Shown: in pieces, positions 10,305 through 19,655 of the stretch
Layout: every line of letters begins with the position of its first letter
Numbering within the stretch: position 1 is the stretch's first letter
Assembly (NCBI RefSeq): GCF_029201565.1
Contig: NZ_CP104002.1
Coordinates: forward strand, 3,853,501-3,917,500
Origin: Devosia sp. SD17-2
Lineage (GTDB): Bacteria > Pseudomonadota > Alphaproteobacteria > Rhizobiales > Devosiaceae
Length of the DNA stretch: 64,000 nt
Direction: 5' to 3'
The notes under the pieces: model-generated
The model's input: the letters and a program-made list of their open reading frames with translations, nothing else
Database searches by the model: none
What the model was told of the DNA's origin: nothing
Program-made: the position numbers and the translations under genes

Positions 10305-10988
10305 TTGAAACGCACACTAATCGCCTTGGCAGCACTTGCCGGTCTTGCGTCCAACGCAGTAGCGGCTGATCTTTATCTCCCCATGGATCAGGGTGGCTAT
10401 ACATCGGCTGGGTTTGACTGGTCCGGCTTTTATGCCGGTATCAATGCCGGATACGGCAGCGGCACCGCCGAGTCCGTGGGCGCGCTCAACGGCCTGACCG
10501 ACACGATCAACTGGAGCGGCGGTCTGCTTGGCGTCAATGCCGGCGTCAACGCCCAGTTCGACAATTTTGTGCTTGGCCTCGAGGGCGATGTGGCCTGGTC
10601 GGGCATCAATGGCTCCACCGCCTGTGCCGGCGTCGTGGGTGTGACCTGCTCGGGTGACATCAACTGGCTAGGCACGCTGCGTGGCCGCGCCGGCATGGCA
10701 TTTGACAATGTGCTGCTGTTTGCCACCGGCGGTCTTGCCGTGGGCGGCGTCAATGCCAACACCTCCGCGGTCTTCGCAGGCGCGACCGGTTCTTATTCGG
10801 GCACCGGGATTGGCTATACCATCGGCGCCGGCATGGAACTCGCTCTCAACGACGCCATCAGCGTCAAGGCGGAATACAGCTACAACCGCCTGACCGGCAC
10901 TGCACCCGCGGGTTCGCTCGGAGCCCAGGCCTATGACGTGACCGCCGGCGCCCATGTCGGCAAGGTGGGCCTCAACTTCCACTTCTAG
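10305..10988 (+). CDS. Omp25/RopB-like outer membrane beta-barrel protein
   Basis: A 227-residue outer membrane protein. The chosen TTG start gives a compact signal peptide (KRTLIALAALAGLASNAVAA) and has GGGAG eight bases upstream. The ATG at 10263 is an alternative with a longer N-region. The mature protein alternates aromatic and glycine-rich strands such as DWSGFYAGINAGYGSG, typical of the Omp25/Omp31 family of Hyphomicrobiales, and ends in phenylalanine, the usual signal for insertion by the BAM complex. Two cysteines lie in a loop. It probably stabilises the outer membrane. It shares a bidirectional terminator with manC. Confidence 0.88.
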   Translation: MKRTLIALAALAGLASNAVAADLYLPMDQGGYTSAGFDWSGFYAGINAGYGSGTAESVGALNGLTDTINWSGGLLGVNAGVNAQFDNFVLGLEGDVAWSGINGSTACAGVVGVTCSGDINWLGTLRGRAGMAFDNVLLFATGGLAVGGVNANTSAVFAGATGSYSGTGIGYTIGAGMELALNDAISVKAEYSYNRLTGTAPAGSLGAQAYDVTAGAHVGKVGLNFHF

Positions 10989-11030
10989 AAATTTGCCGCC
11001 GCCAACTGACGGGCTGCACCTGAAAACAAA

Positions 11031-11056
11031 AAAATCCCCGCTCGCGCGGGGATTTT
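11031..11056. terminator. Bidirectional terminator between porin gene and manC
   Basis: AAAATCCCCGC and GCGGGGATTTT form an eleven-pair stem with a four-base loop, giving a T tail in either direction. It sits between the convergent porin and manC genes and can serve both. Confidence 0.9.
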
Positions 11057-11079
11057 CGTTTCTGGCGCTCTCGAAGAAC

Positions 11080-12501
11080 TCAGCTGCGGCCGAATTCGTC
11101 TTCGATGCGGATAATGTCGTCTTCGCCGAGATAGGAGCCGGTCTGGACTTCGATGAGTTCGAGCTCGATCTTGCCCGGATTGGCAAGGCGATGGGTGCAG
11201 CCGAGCGGCAGGTAGATCGACTGGTTTTCAGACAGCATCGACACCTTGCCATCGACCGTCACCTCAGCGGTGCCGCGGACAACGACCCAATGTTCGGAAC
11301 GGTGGTGATGCTTTTGCAGGCTGAGCTTCTTGCCCGGCTTGACGAAAAGCTTCTTCACCTGGAAGCGCTCCCCCATGAGAATGGACGAATAACCGCCCCA
11401 GGGCCGGTACGAGGTCTTGTGGGTTTCGGTCAAAGCACGGGTGGAGTCGTCGGCCTTGAGCAGCTTTGCCAGCGCACCGACATTCTGGGCCTGGCTAAGA
11501 CGGCCAACGAAAACCGCATCTTCGGTGGCGATGACAGCGACATCGTCGAGCCCGTCGACCACCACATGGGCGTGATCGGAGACGATGAGCGAATTGGTGG
11601 AATTGGACACCATGGCCGGGCCGGAAATGGCATTGCCCTGGGCATCGCGCTCCTGACCCTTCCAGACCGCATCCCATGCACCGAGATCGGACCAATCAAA
11701 GCTCACCGGCAGCACGGCGGCCTTGTCGGTGCGCTCAAAAATGGCGAAATCGACCGAGATGTTGGGCGAGGACGCGAAAGCGGTCTCTTCGAGGCGGATG
11801 AAATCGAGATCGCGGTGTGCACCGGCGACAGCATCGCGCGAGGCGGCAAAGATCTCGGGCGCCAGCTTTTCGCATTCGGCAAGGAACTGGCGGGCGGGCA
11901 GCATGAACATGCCCGAATTCCAGACAAAGCCGCCCTTGGCCAGCATCTCCTCGGCCCGCTCCAGATTGGGCTTTTCGACAAAGGCGGCGACCTTGTGGGC
12001 ACCGTGGCCGAGGGCTTCGCCCATGGCGATATAGCCATAGCCGGTTTCCGGACGATCGGGGGTAATGCCGAAGGTGACGAGGTGCCCGTCGCGCGCTGCA
12101 GCGGCGGCAGCATCAACGGCGGCAAAATATTCGGGGCCGGCGTCGATCAGGTGATCGGACGCAAGGACGTGGAGAACCGCGTCTTCGTCGCTGGCGAGCG
12201 CCAGATGGGCCGCGGCCGCGATGGCGGCGGCTGTGTTGCGTGCCACAGGCTCGAGCAGGATGGCGCCAACCTCAATGCTAGCGGACAGGGCCTGCTCGGC
12301 AACGAGGAAGCGGTATTCGGCATTGGTAATGACAATGGCGGGGCTATAGCGGCCGGCGTCGCCAACACGGTCAAGGCTGCGCTGGAACAGACTATCGCCC
12401 CCGATGAGATCGATGAACTGCTTGGGCCGCGCCGAACGCGATTTCGGCCACAGGCGGGTTCCCTGACCCCCAGCGAGAATAACAGGAACGATGGATGACA
12501 C
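11080..12501 (-). CDS. manC: Mannose-1-phosphate guanylyltransferase / mannose-6-phosphate isomerase
   Basis: Bifunctional type II enzyme of 473 residues that makes GDP-mannose from mannose-1-phosphate and GTP, and may isomerise fructose-6-phosphate. The pyrophosphorylase signature VILAGGQGTRLWPKSR is at the N-terminus, FVEKP is near residue 165, and the C-terminal cupin has the metal-binding QKHHHRSEHW block. The GTG at 12501 is favoured by AAGGA upstream and by the family's length; a TTG at 12537 would add twelve residues. GDP-mannose from this enzyme is the substrate of Gmd at 2.5 kb. It is divergent from the GT4 glycosyltransferase. Confidence 0.93.
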   Translation of the reverse strand: MSSIVPVILAGGQGTRLWPKSRSARPKQFIDLIGGDSLFQRSLDRVGDAGRYSPAIVITNAEYRFLVAEQALSASIEVGAILLEPVARNTAAAIAAAAHLALASDEDAVLHVLASDHLIDAGPEYFAAVDAAAAAARDGHLVTFGITPDRPETGYGYIAMGEALGHGAHKVAAFVEKPNLERAEEMLAKGGFVWNSGMFMLPARQFLAECEKLAPEIFAASRDAVAGAHRDLDFIRLEETAFASSPNISVDFAIFERTDKAAVLPVSFDWSDLGAWDAVWKGQERDAQGNAISGPAMVSNSTNSLIVSDHAHVVVDGLDDVAVIATEDAVFVGRLSQAQNVGALAKLLKADDSTRALTETHKTSYRPWGGYSSILMGERFQVKKLFVKPGKKLSLQKHHHRSEHWVVVRGTAEVTVDGKVSMLSENQSIYLPLGCTHRLANPGKIELELIEVQTGSYLGEDDIIRIEDEFGRS

Positions 12502-12648
12502 GAGCTTGTCCTTGCGCTGCTTGGCGATATTGAGCAAAGCACATAACGCAGGCAGCAGCGCATTGCCACCGCTGAGGGCCTATCGCAACCCGGCCATGCG
12601 CGAAAAATCGGGCGCATTTGGTCATAAAAACGACGCAAGGAGACGGTT

Positions 12649-13746
12649 TTGCGGGTTCTGCACGTCTACAAGACCTATCTGCCGGATGACTTCACCGGCG
12701 TGCCGCGCGTGATCCATGCCCTCGCTGAAGGCATGGTGCCGCATGGGGTCGAGAGCCAGGTTCTCGCGCTCAGCAAGGACCATGGCGGCAGCGTCCGGAC
12801 GATCGACAATCACACCGTCCATCTTGCGCGGCAGGACATCAATATCGCCTCGGCAGGGCTATCGGTGTCGGGTTTTGGTCTGTTTCGACGGCTCGCGGCC
12901 GACGCCGACATTGTCAATTACCACTTCCCCTGGCCTATGGCCGACCTGCTCCACCTCCTCGGCCGTCCGAAGGCGCCCAGCGTTGTCACCTATCATTCCG
13001 ACATCGTGCGGCAGAAGAATCTGCTCAAACTCTATGCGCCGGTGCAGAACGCATTCCTGCGATCGGTGGACACTATTGTTGCGACCTCGCCCAATTATGT
13101 ACGCACCAGCGCGGTGCTGGCGAAATTTCCGGACAAGACCAGCGTTGTTCCGATCGGAATCCCTGATGTGCTGCCGCCGGCGGCAGCCCTCGTCGAGAGC
13201 TGGCGGGAAAAAGTGGGGAGTGGTTTCTTTCTCTTCGTCGGCGCGCTGCGCTACTACAAGGGCCTGCAGTTTCTGATGGCGGCGGCGCGGGAAACTGGCC
13301 TGCCCGTGGTGGTCGCCGGTGGCGGCGACACGGCCGAATGGGCTGAAATGGGGGGCCCGAGCGTGCGCTTTGTCGGCTCCGTGTCGGATGAAGACAAGAT
13401 CGCGCTGCTGGAATTGAGCCGGGCTTTCGTGTTCCCCTCGCATTTGCGCTCTGAAGCCTTCGGCGTGGCGCTGGCCGAGGCGGCGCGGGCCGGCAGGGCG
13501 ATGATCTCCTGCGAGATCGGCACGGGCACAAGTTTTGTGAACCTTGGTGGCGAGACCGGGCTGGTCGTGCCACCCGAAGATGTGTCCGCACTCGGGGCGG
13601 CGATGCGGACGCTGGCGGCGTCACCGGATCAGGCGGAGGCCTATGGCCGCGGCGCCCGGGCTCGGTATGAAACCATGTTCCGGGCAGAGGCGATGGCCAG
13701 GGCGTATCTGGAGATTTATCGGCGGTTATTGGCGGGACGGCAGTGA
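12649..13746 (+). CDS. GT4-family glycosyltransferase
   Basis: A 365-residue cytoplasmic or membrane-associated GT-B enzyme of family 4. N-terminal domain: VYKTYLPDDFTGVPRVIHALAEGM, where the sugar-acceptor glycine-rich loop is expected. C-terminal domain: FVGALRYYKGLQFLMAAA and the donor-binding FPSHLRSEAFGVALAEAARAG, in which the EX7E motif is recognisable. Family members often transfer mannose or a derived sugar from a GDP donor. Its position divergent from manC suggests mannose or D-rhamnose, but that is inference. Start is TTG at 12649 with AAGGAGA just upstream. Confidence 0.88.
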   Translation: MRVLHVYKTYLPDDFTGVPRVIHALAEGMVPHGVESQVLALSKDHGGSVRTIDNHTVHLARQDINIASAGLSVSGFGLFRRLAADADIVNYHFPWPMADLLHLLGRPKAPSVVTYHSDIVRQKNLLKLYAPVQNAFLRSVDTIVATSPNYVRTSAVLAKFPDKTSVVPIGIPDVLPPAAALVESWREKVGSGFFLFVGALRYYKGLQFLMAAARETGLPVVVAGGGDTAEWAEMGGPSVRFVGSVSDEDKIALLELSRAFVFPSHLRSEAFGVALAEAARAGRAMISCEIGTGTSFVNLGGETGLVVPPEDVSALGAAMRTLAASPDQAEAYGRGARARYETMFRAEAMARAYLEIYRRLLAGRQ

Positions 13747-13860
13747 CCCCTCCTAGCCTCCCCCTGATAGGGGGAGGGATCTGCCGGTGGCTCACCGAGC
13801 TCGCCGCAAGCTCGGTCTGTTCCTCCCCCGTCTTCCGGGGGAGGTCAGGTGGGGGTCTTA
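13746..13860. repeat. GC-rich palindromic intergenic repeat, copy A2
   Basis: Same family as the copy at 10005. Arms: CCCCTCCTAGCCTCCCCC at 13747-13764 and GGGGGAGGTCAGGTGGGGGT near 13837-13856, with an inner stem CACCGAGC/GCTCGGT. It fills the gap between the convergent GT4 and nadA genes. Confidence 0.75.
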
Positions 13861-14925
13861 ATCCCCCTTCTTGCTCAGCTCGATCATGCGTTCCACAGCG
13901 GCGCGGGCGGGGGCGATGAGCTCTTCGGGGACGATGACTTCCTCGGTCATGGTGTGGAGGCTCCACAGCACGTTCTCGAGGTTGATGCGCTTCATGTGCG
14001 GGCAGATGTTGCAGCCGCGCAGGAAATCGACGCCGGTGGTTTCGCTCGCCACATTGTCGGACATGGAGCATTCGGTGACCATAACGACGCGGGCCGGTCT
14101 GGTGGATTTCACCCAGTCGATCATGGCGGCGGTCGAGCCGGCAAAATCCACCGCGTCGATCACCTCGGGAGGGCATTCGGGGTGGGCGATGATCTTGGCC
14201 GTGGGATAGGCGTGGCGCAGCTCGGAAATGTCTTCGGCGGTAAAGGTCTCGTGGACCTCGCAGGCGCCGGCCCAGGTGATGATCTTCTTGTGCGTCTTCT
14301 TGGCGGTGTTCTGGGCGAGGTACTGGTCCGGGATCATGATGACACTGTCGCCCTCGACGCGATTGACGATGTCGAGCGCGTTGGACGAGGTGCAGCAGAC
14401 ATCGGTCACCGCCTTCACGGCCGCGGACGTGTTCACATAGGTCACCACCGGCACGCCGGGATAGCGGGCGCGCATGGCCATCACATCTTCGGCGGTGATC
14501 GATTCCGACAGCGAACAGCCGGCGCGGCTATCGGGGATCAGCACGGTTTTTGACGGATTGAGAAGCTTTGAGGTCTCGGCCATGAAGTGCACGCCGCACT
14601 GCACGATCACCTGCTGGCGCACCTTGGTGGCTTCAATGGCCAGCTGCAGGCTGTCGCCCACAACGTCGGCAACGCCGTGATAGATCTGCGGCGTCTGGTA
14701 ATTATGCGCCAGGATGACCGCGTCCTTCTCGGCCTTGAGCTTGTTGATCTGGAAGATCAGCGGCGCATAATAGCTCCATTCGATCTCTGGGATCTGGTGG
14801 CGGACCCGCTCGAAAATCTTGTCGGTTGCGCGCTCGATGGCCTTGGAAAACTTCAGGTCGAAGTGCTGGGCGAGGATCTCGCGCGCTTCGCTGAGCGGAG
14901 TAATTGCGTTGATCGTGTGAACCAT
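13858..14925 (-). CDS. nadA: Quinolinate synthase
   Basis: Condenses iminoaspartate with dihydroxyacetone phosphate to quinolinate, in de novo NAD synthesis. The 355-residue protein carries the NadA blocks [64 protein letters not shown] and [11 protein letters not shown]. The cysteines for the [4Fe-4S] cluster lie in the second, third and fourth blocks. Start ATG 14925 has GGAGGA upstream. The usual partners nadB and nadC are not beside it in this window, so the pathway is either split or completed elsewhere. Confidence 0.95.
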   Translation of the reverse strand: MVHTINAITPLSEAREILAQHFDLKFSKAIERATDKIFERVRHQIPEIEWSYYAPLIFQINKLKAEKDAVILAHNYQTPQIYHGVADVVGDSLQLAIEATKVRQQVIVQCGVHFMAETSKLLNPSKTVLIPDSRAGCSLSESITAEDVMAMRARYPGVPVVTYVNTSAAVKAVTDVCCTSSNALDIVNRVEGDSVIMIPDQYLAQNTAKKTHKKIITWAGACEVHETFTAEDISELRHAYPTAKIIAHPECPPEVIDAVDFAGSTAAMIDWVKSTRPARVVMVTECSMSDNVASETTGVDFLRGCNICPHMKRINLENVLWSLHTMTEEVIVPEELIAPARAAVERMIELSKKGD

Positions 14926-15056
14926 TGGGCCGTCCTCCGCCTAAGTGTGCCGGAACCTAGGTATTTTCGTCTTTCTTTTCAATGAACGCTCTTGCAGCTT
15001 TTGTGGGCAAGTCCTAACCCTTGCGCTGAGTTTTCTGAGCCAGACGAGGATCGTCC

Positions 15057-15692
15057 ATGCCGCAAGACGCCAATGCCATCCGCTCCATCCTGACGCTGGC
15101 CCCCGTGGTCCCGGTCATCATCCTCGATGACGTTTCCAAGGCGCGGCCGCTGGCCGAGGCGCTGGTGGCAGGCGGATTGCCTATTCTCGAAGTGACGCTG
15201 CGTACGCCCAATGCGCTCAAGGTCATGGAAGAAATGGCCAAGGTGACCGGCGCCATCGTCGGCTCCGGGACGGTTCGCAATGAAGTGCATATGCGCGCCT
15301 CGGTCGATGTGGGCTGCCGCTTCATGGTGTCGCCGGGCGCCTCGCCGCGCCTGCTCGACGCTGCCGACGATGTATCGATCCCGCTGCTGCCGGGCATCGG
15401 CACCCCGACCGAAGCCATGGCCGCTGCCGAGCGCGGTTATTCGTTCCTCAAGTTCTTCCCGGCCGAAGCGCTCGGCGGCGCGCCGGTGCTGAAAGCCTTT
15501 GCCTCGCCCCTGCCCGACATCACCTTCTGCCCCACCGGCGGCATCGACGTGATCAAGGCCAAGACCTATCTGGCGCTGCCCAACGTCATCTGCGTCGGCG
15601 GCTCGTGGATCATGCCCAATGACGCCATCGAAAGCGGCGACTTCGCCCGCATCGAAGCCCTCGCCAGGGAAGCCAGCGCGCTGCGCGGCTGA
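15057..15692 (+). CDS. eda: 2-dehydro-3-deoxy-phosphogluconate aldolase
   Basis: KDPG/KHG aldolase of the Entner-Doudoroff pathway, splitting KDPG into pyruvate and glyceraldehyde-3-phosphate. The 211-residue protein has the TIM-barrel blocks VVPVIILDDVSKARPLAEAL, LPILEVTLRTPNAL with the general acid Glu, and LKFFPAEALGGAPVLKA containing the Schiff-base Lys, then FCPTGGID. Length is standard. No other Entner-Doudoroff gene lies next to it. A terminator follows at 15720-15751. Confidence 0.93.
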   Translation: MPQDANAIRSILTLAPVVPVIILDDVSKARPLAEALVAGGLPILEVTLRTPNALKVMEEMAKVTGAIVGSGTVRNEVHMRASVDVGCRFMVSPGASPRLLDAADDVSIPLLPGIGTPTEAMAAAERGYSFLKFFPAEALGGAPVLKAFASPLPDITFCPTGGIDVIKAKTYLALPNVICVGGSWIMPNDAIESGDFARIEALAREASALRG

Positions 15693-15719
15693 TCTCGCTC
15701 ACATCCTCTTTCCGACCAT

Positions 15720-15751
15720 CAGGCGAGTGCCCCTTGGGTGCTCGCCTTTTT
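15720..15751 (+). terminator. Terminator after eda
   Basis: GGCGAG and CTCGCC enclose an inner GTG-CCCC/GGGTGC pairing and are followed by TTTTTGTTTG. It separates eda from the sugar-binding protein gene. Confidence 0.7.
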
Positions 15752-15893
15752 GTTTGCCGCCTGCTTCGGTCCCGCTGGCCGAAACCATCCGAATGTCGCA
15801 TTCGCGCAGACGAAATTCTCGCTGGCGGGCTTGACGCAAGGCTTCCATACAAGAAAAGTCCGGCCAACATATTTGATAATCGGGAGGATTTTC

Positions 15894-17183
15894 ATGAGCA
15901 CACTTAATCGTCGTCAATTTATGGCCGCCACCAGCGTGCTTGGCCTCGCATCGGCCTTTGGCCTCGGCCGCGCCAGCGCACAGGAGAAAACCCTGCGCAT
16001 GTTCTGGTGGGGCAATACCGATCGGCTCGAACGCACCGAAAAGGTCATCGACCTCTATCAGGCCGCCAATCCGGGTGTGACGGTCATGGGAGAGACTGCA
16101 TCCTTTGCCGACTTCTGGCCACGTCTGGCCACCCAGATCGTCGGCGATGCTGCGCCCGACATCATCCAGATGGATTTCCGCTATCTCTCCGAATATGCCT
16201 CGCGCGGCGCCCTGCTGCCGCTCGACGAATATCTCGGCAACAAGCTCGATCTCAGCGCCATTCCAGCCGATCAGGTCGATGCCAATCGCGGCGCCGATGG
16301 CAAGCTCTACGGCATCAGCTTCGGCGTCAATGTGGCGGCCTGCCACGTCAACGAAACCGCCTGGGAAGAGGCCGGCGTCGAAGCCCCAAAATCCGGCATT
16401 ACCTATGAAGAACTCGCCGAGCGCGCCCTGGCCTTCAAGGCGGCGACCAAGCGCAGCGGCATGTTCGGACTTGCCGACGCCAGCGGCGTCGAAGTGCCCT
16501 TCGAAAACTTCCTGCGCCAGCGCGGCAAGGCGCTCTATACCGCCGATGGCGAGATTGCCTTTGACACCAGCGACGCGCGCGACTGGTTTGCCCTCTGGCA
16601 GGATATGCGCAAATCCGGTGCCTGCGTGCCGGCAGATGTGCAGGCGACCGATCTCAACACCGTTGAAACCAGCATGCTGGTGCAGCAGCGCGCCGCGCTG
16701 GCGTTCGGGCTCGCCAATGCCATTGGTCCGACGCGCAATGCCATGCAGGACAGCGTTGGTCTCATCGCCTATCCGCTGATCTCGGCCGATGCAGCGCCGG
16801 GCCACTATCTGCGCCCGGCAACCCGCGTCAGCATTTCGGCGACCACCCCCGATCCGGAACTGGCGGTCGATTTCCTCGCCTACTTCACCCAGGATATCGA
16901 GGCGGCAAAGATCCTCGGCGCGGAGCGCGGCATTCCGGTGGACCCGAAAATTCAGGAAGCCATCGCGCCGCTGATCAGCCCGGCGGAAAGCGCCTCGGTC
17001 GATTATGTCGCCAGCATCAACCAGTATGTCGGCGCCCTGCCACCGCTCGCGCCGCCCGGCGCTGGCGAAGTCACCACCGTGCTGCAGCGCATCAGTCAGG
17101 AAGTCGGTTTTGAAGCCGCCTCGCCCGAGGACGGCGCCTCTTCGCTGCTGTCTGAAGCAGAAGCCATTCTGGCCCGCAGCTGA
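15894..17183 (+). CDS. ABC transporter substrate-binding protein, sugar type, Tat-like signal
   Basis: A 429-residue periplasmic solute-binding protein of family 1 (carbohydrate/glycerol-phosphate type). The N-terminus reads NRRQFMAATSVLGLA, a twin-arginine-like signal, ending near ASA-Q. The mature part starts KTLRMFWWGNTDRLERT and later has PDIIQMDFRYLSEYA, typical of this class. The start ATG 15894 has GGGAGG upstream; an ATG at 15738 is not credible. No permease or ATPase gene is next to it, so it is an orphan binding protein. It is followed 65 bases later by a sulfatase gene on the same strand, suggesting a sulfated or glycosidic ligand, which is inference only. Confidence 0.85.
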   Translation: MSTLNRRQFMAATSVLGLASAFGLGRASAQEKTLRMFWWGNTDRLERTEKVIDLYQAANPGVTVMGETASFADFWPRLATQIVGDAAPDIIQMDFRYLSEYASRGALLPLDEYLGNKLDLSAIPADQVDANRGADGKLYGISFGVNVAACHVNETAWEEAGVEAPKSGITYEELAERALAFKAATKRSGMFGLADASGVEVPFENFLRQRGKALYTADGEIAFDTSDARDWFALWQDMRKSGACVPADVQATDLNTVETSMLVQQRAALAFGLANAIGPTRNAMQDSVGLIAYPLISADAAPGHYLRPATRVSISATTPDPELAVDFLAYFTQDIEAAKILGAERGIPVDPKIQEAIAPLISPAESASVDYVASINQYVGALPPLAPPGAGEVTTVLQRISQEVGFEAASPEDGASSLLSEAEAILARS

Positions 17184-17195
17184 TCGCATGATGCT

Positions 17196-17224
17196 CTGGG
17201 CCATCCGGCTTTTGTCGGGTGGCC
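17196..17224 (+). other. Intercistronic hairpin before sulfatase gene
   Basis: GGCCATCCGGC and GTCGGGTGGCC can pair around a short T-rich loop. There is no T tail, so it looks more like an mRNA-stabilising or attenuating hairpin than a terminator. Confidence 0.35.
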
Positions 17225-17248
17225 TTGGCGGGAATGGAAGGCAAGCGC

Positions 17249-18727
17249 ATGACCCAAAAAAACGTTCTTCTGGTCACGGTCGATGAATGGGCCGCCAAGG
17301 TGCTCGGCTGCGCCGGGCACCCCGTGGTCGAAACGCCCACACTCGACATGCTGGCCAAGGCCGGTCGGCGCTTTACCAATGCCTATTCGGAAACACCGAT
17401 CTGCGTGCCCGCCCGCCGCACGCTGATGACCGGCACCGATCCGCGCACGCATGGCGACCGCGTGGCGCAGGGCACGCTGGGCATGCCGGACCTGCCGACG
17501 CTGGCAGAGACTTTTCGGAACGCCGGCTATCAGGCGACGGCGATCGGCAAGCTGCATGTCTATCCGCAGCGCGACCGGATCGGCTTTGACGATGTGATCC
17601 TCGCCGAGGAAGGCCGCCAGCTCAATGGCTGCGTGGATGACTATGAGGTGTTCCTCGCCGACAATGGCTTTGCCGGGCAGCACTTCTTCCACGGCATGGG
17701 CAATAATGAATATGGCTGGCGCAGCTGGCACCTGCCCGAGCATCTGCACGTCACCAACTGGATCACCTTCCAGGCGTGCCGGACGATCAAGCGGCGCGAT
17801 CCCACGCGCCCGGGCCTGTGGTATGTGTCCTATACCGCGCCGCATCCGCCGCTGGTGCCGCCCGCGAGCTATTTCGAGCGCTATGCGCGCCGCGACATGC
17901 CCCAGCCGATCACCGCCGATTGGTCCGCTCCGGACACAGACCTGCCGCCCGCGCTTCAAGCCGTGCGCGATTATTGGACCGATCTGCCGCCCGCCCAGCG
18001 CGACGACATGCGGCGGGCCTATTATGCGCTCTGCACCCATGTCGATCACCAGTTGCGACTGATCATCGGCACGCTGCGCGAAGAAGGCATTCTGGACGAC
18101 ACCATCATCGTCTTTACCGCCGACCATGGCGACATGCTGGGCGACCACGGGTTTTACGCCAAGCGGCTGGCCTATGAGGCTTCCGCCAATGTGCCGATGA
18201 TCGTGCTGGGCGCGGCCTCGGACGCGGACCGCATAAAACCCGGTTCGATCGATGACCGACTGGTCGGCCTGCAGGACGTGATGCCCACGCTGCTCGACCT
18301 CGCCGGCATTACCCCGCCCGACCAGATGACCGGACGATCGATGATCGGCGACGCGCGGCGGGACTATTTTTATGGCGAGTGCTCGGAAGGGCTCGACGCC
18401 ACCCGCATGATCCATGACGGCCGCCACAAGCTGATCTGGTATCCCGCCGGAAATCATTTCCAGCTGTTCGACCTCGAGACCGATCACGAGGAGCGGCACA
18501 ATCTGGTGGCTTCGGCGGATTATGGCGCGGTGCTCGCCCGACTGCAGGGCGTTTTGCGCGACGCGCTCTATGGCGGGGATCTCGACTATGTGCGGGGCGA
18601 CGAGTGGATCGGATGCAAGGCCACCTATGCCGGCCGGAAACCCAATCGAGGCCTTTCGGGGCAACGCGGCTTGCACTATCCGCCCCTGCCCTTCCGCGAT
18701 CCCAATGCGGCGACCAAGACACTGTGA
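17249..18727 (+). CDS. Sulfatase (arylsulfatase/alkaline phosphatase superfamily)
   Basis: A 492-residue hydrolase of the formylglycine-dependent sulfatase family. Metal-binding Asp is in VTVDEW near the N-terminus. Cys52 sits in ICVPARRTLMTG, the C-x-P/A-x-R signature modified to formylglycine. Later TADHGDMLGDHGFYAKR gives the second metal-binding Asp and His. The lack of an obvious signal peptide suggests a cytoplasmic enzyme. Substrate may be a sulfate ester or phosphonate monoester. Start ATG 17249 has GGAAGG upstream. It probably shares a transcript with the binding protein. I see no anaerobic or FGE-type activating enzyme gene in the window. Confidence 0.88.
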   Translation: MTQKNVLLVTVDEWAAKVLGCAGHPVVETPTLDMLAKAGRRFTNAYSETPICVPARRTLMTGTDPRTHGDRVAQGTLGMPDLPTLAETFRNAGYQATAIGKLHVYPQRDRIGFDDVILAEEGRQLNGCVDDYEVFLADNGFAGQHFFHGMGNNEYGWRSWHLPEHLHVTNWITFQACRTIKRRDPTRPGLWYVSYTAPHPPLVPPASYFERYARRDMPQPITADWSAPDTDLPPALQAVRDYWTDLPPAQRDDMRRAYYALCTHVDHQLRLIIGTLREEGILDDTIIVFTADHGDMLGDHGFYAKRLAYEASANVPMIVLGAASDADRIKPGSIDDRLVGLQDVMPTLLDLAGITPPDQMTGRSMIGDARRDYFYGECSEGLDATRMIHDGRHKLIWYPAGNHFQLFDLETDHEERHNLVASADYGAVLARLQGVLRDALYGGDLDYVRGDEWIGCKATYAGRKPNRGLSGQRGLHYPPLPFRDPNAATKTL

Positions 18728-18792
18728 TCTTTCCGCCCTTGCCTCAGAAATCCGTATAGCGCATCGATCAGCCCACGCTTGGAGTGCTCCGG

Positions 18793-19521
18793 ATGCTGCG
18801 CCTTACTGCCTGCCTCATCGCCATGCTGCTGACGGCGCTGCCAGCGCGGGCGGAGACGGCGACGATTGCGGTAGCGGCCAATTTTACGGCTGTTGCCGAG
18901 GCGTTGGCCGGGCGGTTCACGGCCGAGACGGGCCATGAACTGCGGCTCAGTTTTGGGGCGACCGGGGCGCTTTATGGGCAGATCAGCCAGGCGGCGCCCT
19001 TTGATGTGTTTTTGGCGGCCGACGCGGCCCGCCCGCAACTGGCGGTCGAGGAAGGCCATGCGGCGCCGGACAGCTTCTTCATCTATGCCGAGGGACGGCT
19101 TGCGCTTTATGGGCCGGGGCGGGATTTAAGTGCGGGCGCCGAAGCTTTGACGAGTGCGTTCAGCCGGATTGCGCTCGCCGATCCCAAGGCGGCGCCCTAT
19201 GGCAAGGCAGCGATTGAAACGCTTGAGGCGCTTGGACTTTATGACGCCATAGAACCCAGAATCGTCTGGGGCGAGACCATTTCGCAGACGCTGCAGTTCG
19301 TTGAAACGGGCAATGCCGAGTTCGGCTTTGTGGCGGCAAGCCAGGTGATCGGAAAGGCCGACATTTGGCTGGTTCCGGAGGCGCTTCACGCGCCGATTGC
19401 CCAGGGTGCAGTGCTGCTGAAACATGGCGAGAGCAATCCGGCGGCGATCGCGTTTCTGGAGTTTTTGCAGAGTGATGAAGCCGTGGTGGTGATCGAGGCG
19501 GCGGGCTATTCGGTGCCTTAA
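18793..19521 (+). CDS. modA: Molybdate-binding periplasmic protein
   Basis: A 242-residue ABC substrate-binding protein for molybdate/tungstate. A signal peptide ends near PARA-E; the mature protein starts ETATIAVAANFTAVAEALA, the standard ModA opening, followed by LSFGATGALYGQI and PFDVFLAADAARP, whose residues bind the oxyanion. The ATG at 18793 is preferred because GGAG lies eight bases before; a GTG three codons earlier is possible. The permease gene modB follows after a partial palindromic repeat. modC is not in the window. Confidence 0.92.
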   Translation: MLRLTACLIAMLLTALPARAETATIAVAANFTAVAEALAGRFTAETGHELRLSFGATGALYGQISQAAPFDVFLAADAARPQLAVEEGHAAPDSFFIYAEGRLALYGPGRDLSAGAEALTSAFSRIALADPKAAPYGKAAIETLEALGLYDAIEPRIVWGETISQTLQFVETGNAEFGFVAASQVIGKADIWLVPEALHAPIAQGAVLLKHGESNPAAIAFLEFLQSDEAVVVIEAAGYSVP

Positions 19522-19555
19522 TGCCCGAGCCATCGTCATTGCCCTAGCTTTGCTG

Positions 19556-19588
19556 CCCTCCTCACAAGGGGGAGGGAGGCGATGGAGC
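19556..19588. repeat. GC-rich repeat half-copy A6 between modA and modB
   Basis: These 33 bases match 32 of 33 bases at 21841-21873, the right arm of copy A3. Only one arm is present, so this is a half copy. It lies in the 134-base gap between modA and modB. Confidence 0.75.
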
Positions 19589-19655
19589 CGGGCGGCCCGT
19601 GCAGGCGGATGGAGAAGCCCTTGCACGAACTGACTTGGCGGGTGATGGCTAGGCG

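Noticed and set aside
15738..15893. Longer N-terminus for the sugar-binding protein
   Set aside because: The Tat-like signal begins at the ATG at 15894 with a clear GGGAGG; residues before it have no signal character.
17096..18676. 526-residue frame on the minus strand opposite the sulfatase
   Set aside because: Composition is typical of an antisense shadow and the sulfatase has its complete catalytic motif set.
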